Notes: a model not told the origin generated them from the letters alone. A DNA stretch of 64,000 bases from Defluviimonas aquaemixtae (GCF_900302475.1 NZ_OMOQ01000001.1:2046001-2110000); one strand, 5' to 3'. Counted from the stretch's first letter, positions 18,703 through 28,323 are shown. Made by a program: numbers and translations.

Positions 18703-20835
18703 CTATGCCGCCCGGGCCTCGCGCACCAGCCGCAGGATGTCTTTGGCCGCCGCCGGGATGTTCGTCCCCGGGCCGAAGATCGCCTTGACGCCGGCATTTT
18801 GCAGGAACTCGTAATCCTGCTGCGGAATGACGCCGCCGCAGATCACGACGATGTCGCCCGCGCCCTTATCCTTCAGCGCCTCAATGAGCTTCGGCGCCAG
18901 CGTTTTGTGGCCAGCCGCCTGGGACGAGATGCCGATGATGTGGACATCGTTATCGACCGCGTCCTGTGCGGCCTCCTCCGGCGTCTGGAAGAGGGGGCCG
19001 ACATCGACGTCGAAGCCAATATCGGCGAAGGCGGTCGCAATGACCTTTGCGCCCCTGTCGTGCCCGTCCTGGCCCATCTTGACAACGAGCATCCGCGGGC
19101 GTCGCCCCTCCTCCTCCGCAAACGATTCGACATCCTGTTGGATCGCCGCGAAGGCCTCGTCGCCTTCATAGGCTGCGCCGTAGACACCGGCGAGCGTCTT
19201 CACTTCGGCCCGGTGGCGGCCGAACACCTTTTCCATCGCCATCGAAATCTCTCCTACCGATGCCCTCGCCCGCGCGGCCTCGACCGCCGCCTCCAAAAGA
19301 TTGCCGCCGTCCTTCGCGCGCCGCTCCACTTCGGCCAGCGCCGCGTCGCACTTCGCCTGATCGCGGCTTGCCCTGATCTTCTCCAGGCGCGTAATCTGCG
19401 CCTCGCGCACCTTCACGTTGTCCACATCCAGAATGTCGATCGGGTCTTCCTTGTCCTTGCGGTACTTGTTGACGCCGACGATGACCTCCTCGCCGCGGTC
19501 GATCATCGCCTGACGGCGGGCCGCGCTTTCCTCGATCCGGAGCTTCGGCATCCCCGAGGCCACGGCCTTGGTCATGCCGCCCATCGTCTCGACCTCTTCC
19601 ACGAGCGCCCAGGCGTTTTCGGCCAGTTCCGCCGTCAGGCTTTCCACGTAGTAGGACCCGGCGAGCGGATCGACGACATGAGTGATTCCGGTTTCTTCCT
19701 GCAAAATCAGTTGCGTATTGCGCGCGATCCGCGCAGAGAACTCGGTCGGGAGGGCGATCGCCTCGTCAAGCGCATTGGTATGCAAGGACTGGGTGCCGCC
19801 GAGAACGGCGCTCATCGCCTCGTAAGCGGTGCGGATGACGTTGTTGTAAGGGTCCTGCTCCTGCAAGGATACGCCCGAGGTCTGGCAATGAGTGCGCAGC
19901 ATCAGGCTCGACGGCTTCTTCGCGCCGAACTCCGTCATGATCCGGTGCCAGAGAAGCCGCGCGGCGCGCAGCTTCGCGGCCTCCATGAAAAAATTCATGC
20001 CGATGGCGAAGAAGAACGACAGCCGCCCCGCGAAGGCGTCCACGTCCATGCCCCGCGCGATGGCCGTGCGGACGTATTCGCGCCCGTCGGCCAGCGTATA
20101 GGCCAGCTCCTGCACGAGGTTCGCGCCCGCTTCCTGCATGTGGTAGCCGGAGATGCTGATCGAGTTGAACTTCGGCATCTCTTTCGCGGTGTATTCAATG
20201 ATATCCGCGACGATCCTCATGCTCGGTTCGGGCGGGTAGACGTAGGTGTTACGCACCATGAACTCCTTGAGGATGTCGTTCTGGATCGTGCCCGACAGGG
20301 CTGACCGTTCCACCCCCTGCTCCTCGCCCGCAACGATGAAGCTCGCAAGGATTGGGATGACCGCCCCGTTCATGGTCATTGACACGCTGATCTTCCCAAG
20401 CGGGATGCCGTTGAACAGGATCTTCATGTCCTCGACGCTGTCGATCGCGACGCCCGCCTTGCCCACGTCTCCCACGACGCGAGGATGGTCGCTGTCGTAG
20501 CCCCGGTGCGTCGCGAGATCGAAGGCGACCGATACGCCCTGCTGCCCGGCCGCGAGGTTCTTGCGATAGAACGCATTCGACTCTTCCGCCGTCGAGAAGC
20601 CCGCGTATTGCCGAATCGTCCACGGCCGGCCCGCGTACATCGTCGCGCGCGGCCCGCGCGTGAAAGGCGCAAGACCGGGCAACGAGCCGATATGGTCAAG
20701 GCTTTCCGTATCAGCCTCGGTGTAAAGCGGCTTGACGGCGATCCCTTCGAGCGTGGCCCATGTCAGATCGTCGGGATTGCGGCCCTTCAGCTCTTTCTCC
20801 GCCAGAACCTGCCATTCCTTCAGCTTTCCCGTCAT
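18703..20835 (-). CDS. scpA: Methylmalonyl-CoA mutase
   Basis: Isomerises (R)-methylmalonyl-CoA to succinyl-CoA with adenosylcobalamin. The 710-residue single chain holds the substrate barrel ([51 protein letters not shown]) and a C-terminal B12-binding domain with the DxHxxG motif DGHDRGAK and later [12 protein letters not shown]. Genes for the preceding step, pccA and pccB, lie just upstream on the same strand, so this region encodes the propionyl-CoA to succinyl-CoA route. No methylmalonyl-CoA epimerase or MeaB chaperone gene is visible in the window. Confidence 0.97.
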   Translation of the reverse strand: MTGKLKEWQVLAEKELKGRNPDDLTWATLEGIAVKPLYTEADTESLDHIGSLPGLAPFTRGPRATMYAGRPWTIRQYAGFSTAEESNAFYRKNLAAGQQGVSVAFDLATHRGYDSDHPRVVGDVGKAGVAIDSVEDMKILFNGIPLGKISVSMTMNGAVIPILASFIVAGEEQGVERSALSGTIQNDILKEFMVRNTYVYPPEPSMRIVADIIEYTAKEMPKFNSISISGYHMQEAGANLVQELAYTLADGREYVRTAIARGMDVDAFAGRLSFFFAIGMNFFMEAAKLRAARLLWHRIMTEFGAKKPSSLMLRTHCQTSGVSLQEQDPYNNVIRTAYEAMSAVLGGTQSLHTNALDEAIALPTEFSARIARNTQLILQEETGITHVVDPLAGSYYVESLTAELAENAWALVEEVETMGGMTKAVASGMPKLRIEESAARRQAMIDRGEEVIVGVNKYRKDKEDPIDILDVDNVKVREAQITRLEKIRASRDQAKCDAALAEVERRAKDGGNLLEAAVEAARARASVGEISMAMEKVFGRHRAEVKTLAGVYGAAYEGDEAFAAIQQDVESFAEEEGRRPRMLVVKMGQDGHDRGAKVIATAFADIGFDVDVGPLFQTPEEAAQDAVDNDVHIIGISSQAAGHKTLAPKLIEALKDKGAGDIVVICGGVIPQQDYEFLQNAGVKAIFGPGTNIPAAAKDILRLVREARAA

Positions 20836-20936
20836 CGTCGTCGTCCTTTCACCGCTCGCCGGACCCGTATCACCGTCCCGGCATATTCCTTTGGTAATCT
20901 GCCCCTTGGGCCTATATCTGAGGCAAAGGAGATTGC

Positions 20937-21380
20937 ATGAAGCCCGTTCTCACCCTGATCCTGTCCGGCACGTTGGCCTTTGCCACCAACGCCCAGGAAT
21001 CCGAGCCGCCTGTGCTTGAGCCGATTCCGGCGGAAGACGTGACGCTCGACGAGTTTCTTTGGCAGAAGCGTCCCGTCGTCGTCTTTGCCGACAGCGCCAA
21101 CGATCCCGCCTTCCAGACCCAGCTTCTGTACCTCGCCGAGGATCCGGGCGAACTCATCAAGCGCGACGTGATCATCCTCACCGACACCGACCCGAGGAAC
21201 CCGTCCGAAGTGCGCCGCAAACTGCGCCCGCGCGGCTTTTCGATGGTGCTGCTCGACAAGGACGGGGCGGTGAAGCTGCGCAAGCCGCTTCCCTGGCAGG
21301 TGCGTGAGATCGTGCGTGCGATCGACAAGTTCCCGCTAAGGCAGCAGGAAATCCGCGACAGACAGATATTGGGCCGATAG
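20937..21380 (+). CDS. DUF4174 exported protein
   Basis: A 147-residue protein with a signal peptide ([20 protein letters not shown]) and a DUF4174-like thioredoxin-fold domain: [55 protein letters not shown]. The CXXC pair of true thioredoxins is absent; the mature part has no cysteine. An AAAGGAG ribosome-binding site lies seven bases before ATG 20937. It points opposite to the surrounding propionate genes and sits between mcm and the sulfotransferase gene. Function unknown. Confidence 0.82.
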   Translation: MKPVLTLILSGTLAFATNAQESEPPVLEPIPAEDVTLDEFLWQKRPVVVFADSANDPAFQTQLLYLAEDPGELIKRDVIILTDTDPRNPSEVRRKLRPRGFSMVLLDKDGAVKLRKPLPWQVREIVRAIDKFPLRQQEIRDRQILGR

Positions 21381-21387
21381 GCGCATC

Positions 21388-22299
21388 TCATCGCACCGCC
21401 TCCGAGGCAGCCGGATCGAAGACCGTGACACCCGGCACCGCGCCCGAGGCAATCCTCCGCCAATCAGTTTCGAACCTTGCCGTCAACCTTGCGCGCAACT
21501 TGGCATCGAAGGGATCGAATGTCGGCCCTTCGATCCCGGCCAGAGCCGCCGCCTCGGCCTGCCGTTCTGCAGTACGGCCGCCGGGCCTTGACCACGCTGC
21601 GCGTATGGCATCGAGCGCCGGGCGGGAAAGTCCGCCGGTCGGAGCGAGCTTGGGTGGCGGCAGGTCCACCGACTGCCCGGCCATCGCGCGGGCGACGCCG
21701 GGCACCATGTCGCGCCGGCGCTCGTAGCGCCACGCCCGGACGCGGGAATTCGGAAAGACGGTGACCAAGTCGGCAAGGACCGCCGACCAGCCGCGCCCTT
21801 CGCCCAGCGTCACGAAGCGGGACGAATCGAAATCCGCCATCGCCCTGCGCAGCACAAGGTGCGAGTAGATCGAAACCGCGTATTCGGCGTAGTCGCGCAG
21901 ACCGATGTAGATCTCATTGGGGGCGCGCGGGAACAGCGCGGCCGTTCCGATCAGCCAGGCGCGCGCATCCGGGTATAGCGCGCCCGAATCGTAGTTGTCG
22001 CGCATCGCGCCCAGCAGGTTCTCGTCGCTGACGATCAGCCGTCGCACCCCTTCGCTCTCAGCCAGCGCGAATTCGTCGTGCAGCGCCGCCGCCATCGGTG
22101 CGAACTGCGCGAGGGGTGCAGCATCTGAACCCGCGCGCGCGACCGACGGCACGAAATCGCGCAGATGCCCGATCCGCATCACCTGCGGGCCCCAGAACCG
22201 CACTCCGACGGCCTCCAGCATTGACGAAGTACCGTTCAGCATGCGCTGGAGCGCCGTCGAGCCGGTCCGGTGAACCCCGAGATGCAGGATCAGTTCCAT
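21388..22299 (-). CDS. Sulfotransferase-like protein
   Basis: A 303-residue protein whose N-terminus LILHLGVHRTGSTALQRML matches the PAPS-binding 5'-phosphosulfate loop of sulfotransferases (consensus GxxxxGSTxL). A later RRLIVSDENLLG and NEIYIGLRDYAEYAVSIYSH (RxxxSxYxH-like 3'-phosphate site) support the fold. The acceptor is unknown; such Rhodobacteraceae proteins are often placed near surface-polysaccharide genes, but here the neighbour is pccA, whose stop is 13 bases upstream. It may simply ride on the pcc transcript. Confidence 0.78.
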   Translation of the reverse strand: MELILHLGVHRTGSTALQRMLNGTSSMLEAVGVRFWGPQVMRIGHLRDFVPSVARAGSDAAPLAQFAPMAAALHDEFALAESEGVRRLIVSDENLLGAMRDNYDSGALYPDARAWLIGTAALFPRAPNEIYIGLRDYAEYAVSIYSHLVLRRAMADFDSSRFVTLGEGRGWSAVLADLVTVFPNSRVRAWRYERRRDMVPGVARAMAGQSVDLPPPKLAPTGGLSRPALDAIRAAWSRPGGRTAERQAEAAALAGIEGPTFDPFDAKLRARLTARFETDWRRIASGAVPGVTVFDPAASEAVR

Positions 22300-22312
22300 G
22301 CCCTCAAGCGCC

Positions 22313-24313
22313 TCACTCGAATTCCATGATAACGTCGTCGACCTTGAGGCTCGCGCCTGGCTGTGCGGCGATCTTTTTGACGGTGCTCTTCTTTTCCGCC
22401 CGCAGGATGTTTTCCATCTTCATCGCCTCGACCGTGGCAAGCGCCTGACCCTCTTGCACCTCCTGCCCCTCTTCGACCGAGATCTTCACGATAAGGCCCG
22501 GCATCGGACACAGAAGGAATCTCGACGTGTCCGGGGCAAGCTTTTCGGGCATCAGCCGCGCAAGCTCGGCCTGGCGGGGTGTGCGGACATAAACGTTGAG
22601 GTCCGCGCCGCGCGTACGGATGCGCTGGCCGGCCGGGATCTTGTCGACCTTCAGGACCACCGCCTCGCCATCGACGTCGAGCCGCGCGAGCGACTGGCCC
22701 GGCGTCCAGTCCGACGTTACGCGATGTGCGGTGCCATCCTGAAACCGGACCGTGGCGCCCTCGCGGTCGGCGGCGATCCGGACGGCAATCTCCTCGCCTT
22801 GGATCGCCACGACCCAATCGTCGCCGACATGACGTTCGTGGTTGCCGAGCCGCCCGGTGATCCGCGTGCGCCGGATCTCGGCCACGCGGTTCATCGCCGC
22901 GGCCGCCGCGACGACCTTGCGTAGCTGGCCCTGAGGCAGCGTCACGCCCTGGAAACCGTCGGGATATTCCTCGGCGATAAAGGCCGTCGTGATCGCGCCC
23001 TCGATGAAGCGCGAATGGTCCATGACCGCCGAAAGGAACGGCAGGTTGTGCCCGATCCCCTCAACTTCGAACGTGTCGAGCGCGACTCGCATCGCCTCGA
23101 TCGCTTCGGCCCGGTTCGGTGCCCAAGTGCAGAGCTTGGCGATCATCGGGTCGTAATACATGCTGATTTCACCGCCCTCATAGACACCCGTGTCGTTGCG
23201 GACGATGGCGTGATCCGCGACCGCCTCGGCGGGTGGGCGGTAGCGGGTGAGCCTTCCAATCGAGGGCAGGAAGTTGCGGTAGGGGTCCTCGGCATAGAGC
23301 CGGCTCTCGATCGCCCAGCCGTTGATCTTCAGATCCTTCTGCGCGAATGGCAGCTTCTCGCCCGCCGCGACGCGGATCATCTGTTCCACGAGATCTACCC
23401 CGGTGATCAGCTCTGTCACCGGGTGTTCAACCTGAAGTCGCGTGTTCATTTCAAGGAAGTAGAAATTCTTGTCGCCATCGACGATGAATTCCACGGTGCC
23501 GGCGCTGCTGTAGCCGACCGCGCGGGCCAGTGCGCAGGCCTGTTCGCCCATCGCCTTGCGGGTCTTTTCGTCCAGGAAAGGGCTTGGCGCTTCTTCGATG
23601 ACCTTCTGGTTCCGCCGCTGTATCGAGCATTCGCGCTCGTGCAGGTAGACGTAGTTGCCATGCTTATCGGCCAGCACCTGGATTTCGATGTGGCGCGGCT
23701 GGGTGACGAATTTCTCGATGAAGATACGGTCGTCGCCGAAGGACGCCGCCGCCTCGTTCTTCGAGGACTGGAAGCCGTCCCTCGCCTCCTCGTCGTTCCA
23801 GGCGATCCGCATTCCCTTGCCGCCGCCGCCTGCGGAGGCCTTGATCATCACAGGATAGCCGATCTCACCACTTATCTTCACGGCCTCGTCGGCATCTTCG
23901 ATCAGCCCCATGTAACCTGGCACGGTCGACACTTTGGCATCAATCGCGAGCTTCTTCGACGTGATCTTGTCGCCCATCGCTTCGATCGCAGGGCTCGGCG
24001 GGCCGATGAAGACCACGCCCTCCTTCTCGAGCGCCTCCGCGAACTTCATGTTTTCGCTCAAGAAGCCGTAACCGGGATGAACAGCCTCGGCCCCGGTCTG
24101 GCGGATCGCATCCATGATCTTGTCAATCACGATGTAGGACTGGTTGGCGGGCGGCGGGCCGATATGGACAGCCTCGTCAGCCATCTTGACGTGCAGCGCG
24201 TTCCTATCGGCATCCGAATAGACCGCGACCGTCTGGATGCCCATCTTGCGCGCGGTCTTGATGACCCGGCAGGCGATCTCGCCCCGGTTCGCGATCAGGA
24301 TCTTCTTGAACAT
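22313..24313 (-). CDS. pccA: Propionyl-CoA carboxylase, biotin-carrying alpha subunit
   Basis: Carboxylates its biotin with ATP and bicarbonate; the beta subunit passes the carboxyl to propionyl-CoA. The 666-residue protein has the biotin carboxylase N-terminus (MFKKILIANRGEIACRVIKTARK), the ATP-grasp loop KASAGGGGKGMR, the catalytic EMNTRLQVEHPVTE and a C-terminal biotinyl domain with VEAMKMENIL; the biotinylated Lys is residue 632. The match to pccB 2 kb upstream and to mcm downstream argues for propionyl-CoA rather than methylcrotonyl-CoA as substrate. Confidence 0.95.
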   Translation of the reverse strand: MFKKILIANRGEIACRVIKTARKMGIQTVAVYSDADRNALHVKMADEAVHIGPPPANQSYIVIDKIMDAIRQTGAEAVHPGYGFLSENMKFAEALEKEGVVFIGPPSPAIEAMGDKITSKKLAIDAKVSTVPGYMGLIEDADEAVKISGEIGYPVMIKASAGGGGKGMRIAWNDEEARDGFQSSKNEAAASFGDDRIFIEKFVTQPRHIEIQVLADKHGNYVYLHERECSIQRRNQKVIEEAPSPFLDEKTRKAMGEQACALARAVGYSSAGTVEFIVDGDKNFYFLEMNTRLQVEHPVTELITGVDLVEQMIRVAAGEKLPFAQKDLKINGWAIESRLYAEDPYRNFLPSIGRLTRYRPPAEAVADHAIVRNDTGVYEGGEISMYYDPMIAKLCTWAPNRAEAIEAMRVALDTFEVEGIGHNLPFLSAVMDHSRFIEGAITTAFIAEEYPDGFQGVTLPQGQLRKVVAAAAAMNRVAEIRRTRITGRLGNHERHVGDDWVVAIQGEEIAVRIAADREGATVRFQDGTAHRVTSDWTPGQSLARLDVDGEAVVLKVDKIPAGQRIRTRGADLNVYVRTPRQAELARLMPEKLAPDTSRFLLCPMPGLIVKISVEEGQEVQEGQALATVEAMKMENILRAEKKSTVKKIAAQPGASLKVDDVIMEFE

Positions 24314-24529
24314 GTCTGTCTTCCCCGCCGTGCATGGATGTTCGATGCGCGATCCGGCCCGCGCCCGAGCGCGGTTCCGTTCACGCGACGCGCCCGCTTC
24401 CGAGCGCGATTTGTGAGAGTGCGTCGCAGGTCGCTCAACGCGAAAGCCGGGGGCCTGTCCGGTGTCCCGCGACAGGTCATGCCCAGAGCGCGGCGTCGCC
24501 GGACTTCCATCCAGTCCGGAGCGAAAACG

Positions 24530-24564
24530 AAAAAGCCACCGGGAATTCGCGCCCCGGTGGCTTC
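24530..24564 (-). terminator. Rho-independent terminator of small lipoprotein gene
   Basis: A perfect 9-bp stem (GCCACCGGG at 24535–24543, CCCGGTGGC at 24553–24561) with a 9-base loop. Read on the minus strand it is followed by a run of five T. It lies 44 bases past the stop of the lipoprotein gene, which argues that pccA has its own promoter between here and 24314 or is reached by read-through. Confidence 0.8.
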
Positions 24565-24607
24565 GGCAAGTGCTGTCCCGGGGGCCGAACCGGCCCCGGT
24601 CAGATGG

Positions 24608-24808
24608 TTATCGGCATACGCCCACGTCGTCGCAGAATACGCCGGCCGCGCCGCCGATGACCGCGCCGGTGACGGCGCTGTTGTCGGTCGCGTCCGCGAG
24701 GAGCGCGCCGGCAGCCGCGCCGGCCACGCCGCGCTCCGCGTCATTGTCGAGGCACCCGGCCAGAGCGCCGACGAGCGCCATTGCGACGAGAGTTTTAGTA
24801 AACCGCAT
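24608..24808 (-). CDS. Small glycine-zipper lipoprotein (66 aa)
   Basis: A 66-residue protein with a lipoprotein signal (MRFTKTLVAMALVGALAGC, lipobox LAGC) and a mature part rich in small residues, GVAGAAAGALLADATDNSAVTGAVIGGAAG, a typical Gly-zipper, ending with two cysteines in FCDDVGVCR. Such proteins sit in the outer membrane or periplasm; function unknown. The start ATG 24808 follows a GGAAG ribosome-binding sequence. A strong terminator lies downstream. The mature part starts LDNDAERG, which leaves an Asp near position +3. Confidence 0.8.
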   Translation of the reverse strand: MRFTKTLVAMALVGALAGCLDNDAERGVAGAAAGALLADATDNSAVTGAVIGGAAGVFCDDVGVCR

Positions 24809-24964
24809 ACTGCTCTTCCTTCCACAGGGTTTGTTATGGCCGCGCAGTCTAGCGAAATGCACGGCGCGGAAAAGTGAAATCGGCGTGATTTTGAAGGCTC
24901 GGCGTTCCATTGCCGAACGGCGTGCGGGCGCGGTTCGGATGAGGCCGTATCGACAAAGAAAGGC

Positions 24965-24989
24965 GGCCTGACCCATGAGGGGCCAGGCC
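24965..24989 (-). terminator. Possible terminator hairpin
   Basis: GGCCTG-A-CCC pairs with GGG-C-CAGGCC around an ATGAG loop (one mismatch). On the minus strand GCCTTTCTTTG follows, a broken T-tract. It could end transcription of the gene at 25164–25517, about 175 bases upstream. Confidence 0.45.
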
Positions 24990-25098
24990 ATAGAGAAGGG
25001 GAAGGGTAACGGTTTTGACAAATCGGGGCGCAATGCTTGCTGTAGGGTGACGCCCCACACTCACCATGCGGGGAGGGGGTCGCAGGCGCAAACCCAAA

Positions 25099-25115
25099 GT
25101 TTCCAAGGTGGAAAC
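25099..25115. promoter_or_regulatory. Palindrome GTTTCC-N5-GGAAAC, second copy
   Basis: GTTTCCAAGGTGGAAAC has perfect 7-base arms around AGG and matches the site at 11970–11986 at 15 of 17 positions. It lies upstream of the small lipoprotein gene. Both copies precede genes for envelope-directed products (cell wall hydrolase; lipoprotein). Confidence 0.4.
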
Positions 25116-25163
25116 GATCGGCAGAATTGCGCCCAAACACGTCCAGATTGCGCAAGAACATGC

Positions 25164-25517
25164 CTATTCCCCGTCCTCGAACGCCTCGGGGAACGCCGCC
25201 CGGGCCCTGGCCAAGTCGATTTTCAGACGCGATTCATAGCTTTCGGGGTCGAAGTCCTCGTCGACGGGAATCACTTCCCTGCCAAACAGCCACGACAACC
25301 GCCCGGCATCGAGATTGCCGCGCTCGAACGCTTCTTCGCCGAAGTGGTCCCATAGTGCGGCCATGAAGGCCAGGTCGGCGCGCCGGTCGGCCGGCGAGCG
25401 GTCACGATAGCGCTCGCGCGCGACGATTCTGGTCACCCCCTTGGGGTTCGCGCGGCGGATGGTGAACTGAAAGTCGGTGCCGGGAAGGCGGCCTGGAAAA
25501 CCGCGATGCTTCAGCAT
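25164..25517 (-). CDS. Hypothetical protein (117 aa)
   Basis: A 117-residue, charged, probably soluble protein (MLKHRGFPGRLPGTDFQFTIRRANPKGV at the start; an acidic end PEAFEDGE). No signal peptide, membrane segment or recognised catalytic motif. It is rich in Arg and Glu with predicted helices around RRADLAFMAALWDHFGEEAFERG. It sits between two small lipoprotein genes in the pcc cluster, same strand. I do not recognise the family beyond its likely presence in related Rhodobacteraceae at this locus. Confidence 0.65.
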   Translation of the reverse strand: MLKHRGFPGRLPGTDFQFTIRRANPKGVTRIVARERYRDRSPADRRADLAFMAALWDHFGEEAFERGNLDAGRLSWLFGREVIPVDEDFDPESYESRLKIDLARARAAFPEAFEDGE

Positions 25518-25589
25518 GGCGCGGCTCCCGTCCCAGGGCGCAGCGCGCGCGGTGCGGCCGGTCCGCCATGGCGGACCGGCCGGCGAACC

Positions 25590-25715
25590 TTACTTGTACT
25601 TGCCGGTGAAGACAGGTTCAGCGGTGACGGGTTCTTCGACGTACACCGTTTCCTGTTTCGGGGCACAGGCCGCCACAAATGCGACCATAACGCACGCGAA
25701 AAGTGCTTTAGACAT
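25590..25715 (-). CDS. Very small lipoprotein (41 aa)
   Basis: A 41-residue lipoprotein: signal MSKALFACVMVAFVAAC with lipobox VAAC, then a short mature tail PKQETVYVEEPVTAEPVFTGKYK. ATG 25715 has GGAG nine bases upstream. Similar tiny lipoproteins with a TVYVEEP-like tail are frequent in Rhodobacteraceae and are easily missed. Role unknown; location is inner or outer membrane. It lies in the pcc cluster between two hypothetical genes. Confidence 0.7.
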   Translation of the reverse strand: MSKALFACVMVAFVAACAPKQETVYVEEPVTAEPVFTGKYK

Positions 25716-25926
25716 GACACGCTCCTGCTCAGAAAGGCGGACGCGCGGTTCTCCGCGATTTCCCGCCGGGTTGTTTCTGCAGCGGCCGTGAGATCGCCGC
25801 CACGCGCCATCATAGCGGATGGCCCGCCGCCGTCCCATGTCGGCCCCTGCAAGTTTGGAAGCTGTGGCGGGCGGGCATCACCTCTGCACCAAGAATCGCC
25901 GGGACCGGCAAGATACTGTGGACGCA

Positions 25927-26361
25927 TCACAATGCCTCCCAGATGCAGGTCCCATCCTCGACGCGATAGGCTTCAAAGAACTGGGTCGCCTCGGGGTCGG
26001 GCTCGCCGAAGGGCACGACCCGATCCATGAACGAGATCACGATCTGTTCGGGGCGCGGGCCGGTCCCGGGCAGCCGCGGAAGGGCGTAGATTTCGCACAG
26101 ATGTGCCATGTCCTCCTGTGCAGCCTCTGCGCTCACCGTGCTCCTCTCGCGCGCGATGCCCGGCGCGAGAAAGCGGAAACGGATCGTCAGTCCCTGGGGC
26201 CCGGGAGCGTCGTTGACGGTGTCGACGAAGCTCACCGCCTGACCCGACGGCACGGTGATTATGTCGGCAATTGCAACCGGCACAGCCGCCTCCTGTTTGC
26301 CCAGCACGAGCCAGAGCACGATCCCGATCACCCCCGCGATTGCCAGAGCCCAGCGGATCAT
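25927..26361 (-). CDS. DUF6497-like exported or anchored protein
   Basis: A 144-residue protein with an N-terminal hydrophobic segment (MIRWALAIAGVIGIVLWLVLG) that acts as signal or anchor. The periplasmic part reads IITVPSGQAVSFVDTVNDAPG, LTIRFRFLAPGI, MAHLCEIYALPRL, QIVISFMDRVVPFGEPDPEATQFFEAYRVEDGTCIWEAF-like to the end, with two cysteines that could form a disulfide. I associate it with the DUF6497 family of Rhodobacteraceae from memory. It is 59 bases downstream of pccB on the same strand, a position that suggests cotranscription. Confidence 0.7.
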   Translation of the reverse strand: MIRWALAIAGVIGIVLWLVLGKQEAAVPVAIADIITVPSGQAVSFVDTVNDAPGPQGLTIRFRFLAPGIARERSTVSAEAAQEDMAHLCEIYALPRLPGTGPRPEQIVISFMDRVVPFGEPDPEATQFFEAYRVEDGTCIWEAL

Positions 26362-26420
26362 CGTTCCGCGCGGCCCGTATCGTTGCGCCTCAGCATGGCG
26401 TCTCCACCTGTCGCCCCGCC

Positions 26421-27953
26421 TCAGAGCGGGATGTTGTCGTGTTTCTTCCAGGGATTGCTAAGCTTCTTCGTCCGCAAGGACGCGAATGCCCGCGCTACGC
26501 GCTTGCGCGTCGAATGCGGCATGATCACCTCGTCGATAAAGCCCTTTTCGGCAGCGACAAAGGGATTGGCAAAGCGGCCCTCGTAATCCTTCGTGCGCGC
26601 CGCGATCTTGTCCTTGTCGCCCAGTTCGCTGCGATAGAGGATCTCGACCGCGCCCTTGGCACCCATCACCGCGATCTCGGCCGTAGGCCAGGCATAGTTG
26701 AAATCGCCGCGCAGATGCTTTGACGCCATGACGTCGTAGGCGCCTCCGTAAGCCTTTCGGGTAATGACGGTGACCTTCGGCACCGTCGCCTCGCCGTAGG
26801 CGAAGAGAAGCTTCGCCCCATGCTTGATGACGCCGCCATATTCCTGGCCGGTGCCCGGCAGGAAGCCCGGCACGTCGACGAAGGTCAGGATCGGAATCTC
26901 GAACGCATCGCAGAAACGCACGAAACGCGCGGCCTTGCGGCTGGAATCGATATCGAGACAACCTGCCAACACTGTCGGCTGGTTGGCAACGACGCCCACC
27001 GTCTGACCTTCCAGCCGAACGAAGCCGGTGATGATGTTCGCCGCGAAGTCCTTCTGGATCTCGCAAAAATCGCCCTCATCGGCGACCTTCACGATCAGTT
27101 CCTTCATGTCGTAGGGCTGGTTGGGATTGTCGGGGATGAGCGTGTCGAGGCTTTCCTCCATCCGCGCGACATCGTCGAAGAAGGGGCGCGTCGGCGCCTT
27201 CTCGCGGTTGTTGAGGGGCAGGAAGTCGAACAGCCGACGAATCTCGACCATCGCCTCGACATCGTTCTCGAACGCGCCGTCGGCGACGGAGGATTTGCGG
27301 GTGTGGGTAGACGCACCGCCAAGTTCCTCGGACGTCACGATTTCGTTCGTGACGGTCTTCACAACGTCCGGCCCCGTGACGAACATGTAGGAGGTGTCTT
27401 TCACCATGAAGATGAAGTCTGTCATGGCGGGGGAATAGACCGCGCCTCCCGCGCAGGGCCCCATAATGACACTGATCTGCGGCACGACGCCCGAAGCCAT
27501 GATATTGCGCTGGAAGACGTCGGCATAGCCGGCCAGCGAGGCGACGCCCTCCTGGATGCGCGCGCCGCCTGAGTCGTTCAGCCCGATGACAGGCGCGCCA
27601 TTCTGAACGGCCATATCCATGATCTTGCAGATCTTCTGGGCGTGGGTTTCGCTGAGCGATCCGCCGAAGACGGTGAAATCCTGGCTGAACACATAGACCA
27701 TGCGGCCGTTGATCGTGCCCCATCCGGTCACGACGCCGTCGCCCGAAGGCCGGTCCTTCTCCATTCCGAAATCCGTGCAGCGATGGGCGACGAACATGTC
27801 GAACTCCTCGAACGAGTCTTCGTCGAGCAAGAGCTCGATCCGTTCCCGCGCCGTGAGCTTGCCGCGCCCGTGCTGCGCATCGATCCGGCGTTGGCCGCCG
27901 CCCGCCCGTGCGGTCGCACGCCGCGATTCCAGCTCTTCGAGAATGGCCTTCAT
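26421..27953 (-). CDS. pccB: Propionyl-CoA carboxylase, beta subunit
   Basis: Carboxyltransferase half of propionyl-CoA carboxylase, making methylmalonyl-CoA. The 510-residue crotonase-fold protein has the family landmarks [79 protein letters not shown] and [10 protein letters not shown]. It is the promoter-proximal gene of the minus-strand propionate cluster, and its upstream region contains several TTTGC-type repeats that are the best candidates for the ScfR/PccR operator. Confidence 0.96.
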   Translation of the reverse strand: MKAILEELESRRATARAGGGQRRIDAQHGRGKLTARERIELLLDEDSFEEFDMFVAHRCTDFGMEKDRPSGDGVVTGWGTINGRMVYVFSQDFTVFGGSLSETHAQKICKIMDMAVQNGAPVIGLNDSGGARIQEGVASLAGYADVFQRNIMASGVVPQISVIMGPCAGGAVYSPAMTDFIFMVKDTSYMFVTGPDVVKTVTNEIVTSEELGGASTHTRKSSVADGAFENDVEAMVEIRRLFDFLPLNNREKAPTRPFFDDVARMEESLDTLIPDNPNQPYDMKELIVKVADEGDFCEIQKDFAANIITGFVRLEGQTVGVVANQPTVLAGCLDIDSSRKAARFVRFCDAFEIPILTFVDVPGFLPGTGQEYGGVIKHGAKLLFAYGEATVPKVTVITRKAYGGAYDVMASKHLRGDFNYAWPTAEIAVMGAKGAVEILYRSELGDKDKIAARTKDYEGRFANPFVAAEKGFIDEVIMPHSTRKRVARAFASLRTKKLSNPWKKHDNIPL

Positions 27954-27969
27954 GCTCTCCCCCCTTCAC

Positions 27970-27982
27970 GTTTGCGGCAAAC
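27970..27982. promoter_or_regulatory. TTTGC-type palindrome near pccB start
   Basis: GTTTGCGGCAAAC is a perfect inverted repeat (6-base arms, one central base), 17 bases upstream of the pccB start codon. Its half-site TTTGC recurs in the other two elements further upstream. Confidence 0.4.
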
Positions 27983-28012
27983 TAGCCCGTGCGGCGGCCC
28001 GCGCAAAGCAGA

Positions 28013-28029
28013 TTTGCGAAAATTTGCAA
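28013..28029. promoter_or_regulatory. Candidate ScfR/PccR site upstream of pccB
   Basis: TTTGCGAAAATTTGCAA contains two direct TTTGC units ten bases apart and is also nearly palindromic. PccR of Rhodobacter sphaeroides, a ScfR regulator, is known to act on TTTGC-rich repeats upstream of pccB; assignment here is by analogy. Confidence 0.55.
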
Positions 28030-28053
28030 CACATTCGCTCCGGTCATGGTGCG

Positions 28054-28072
28054 AATTGCAAATCAGCAAATT
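28054..28072. promoter_or_regulatory. Second candidate ScfR/PccR site upstream of pccB
   Basis: AATTGCAAATCAGCAAATT; on the minus strand TTTGC repeats with an 8-base period (TTTGC-TGA-TTTGC). Its core GCAAATCAGCAAAT differs by one base from the core at 29602–29615 in front of the DUF4240–scfR operon. Confidence 0.55.
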
Positions 28073-28323
28073 CACGCGGTTCAGCGCCGATCATCCCAGG
28101 TAATCCGTGCGGCGGCCGGGGCGAAGGCACCAGAACGTTCAAACGCCCAACCCACGCTACGTGACCTGCCTGACGGAAGTGCTCCGACGGTACGCCCGGA
28201 TCCGCTTCTCTCCCGTCGAACTTGACGCATTCTTCATCTATGTTGGCTGGAATTGTACGGCGCACAACGCCCTGTGCATTCTGATCGCTGGACACCGACC
28301 CGCACCGCGCCTAAGCCACGACG

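Larger units (their letters stand above)
24809..25163. other. 355-bp intergenic region within the pcc cluster
   Basis: No gene is supported here. The region carries a hairpin that may terminate the hypothetical gene to its right, and a perfect palindrome at 25099–25115. The promoter of the small lipoprotein gene must lie in it, but I see no convincing -35/-10 pair. Confidence 0.5.
27954..28323. other. 370-bp divergent intergenic region, pccB / MFS gene
   Basis: Holds the promoter of pccB (leftward) and of the efflux gene (rightward). Within about 105 bp next to pccB are three TTTGC-type elements, annotated separately. The half nearer the MFS gene shows no element I can name, and short frames here have no supporting features. 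Confidence 0.6.

Noticed and set aside
23015-24877. Plus-strand open frame of 620 codons opposite pccA
   Set aside because: Same reason; pccA is certain from its biotin and ATP motifs, and the antisense frame runs on across a terminator and a lipoprotein gene.
28044-28295. 83-codon minus-strand frame in the pccB/MFS intergenic region
   Set aside because: It covers a candidate operator, has no convincing ribosome-binding site or domain, and its composition looks like non-coding DNA.
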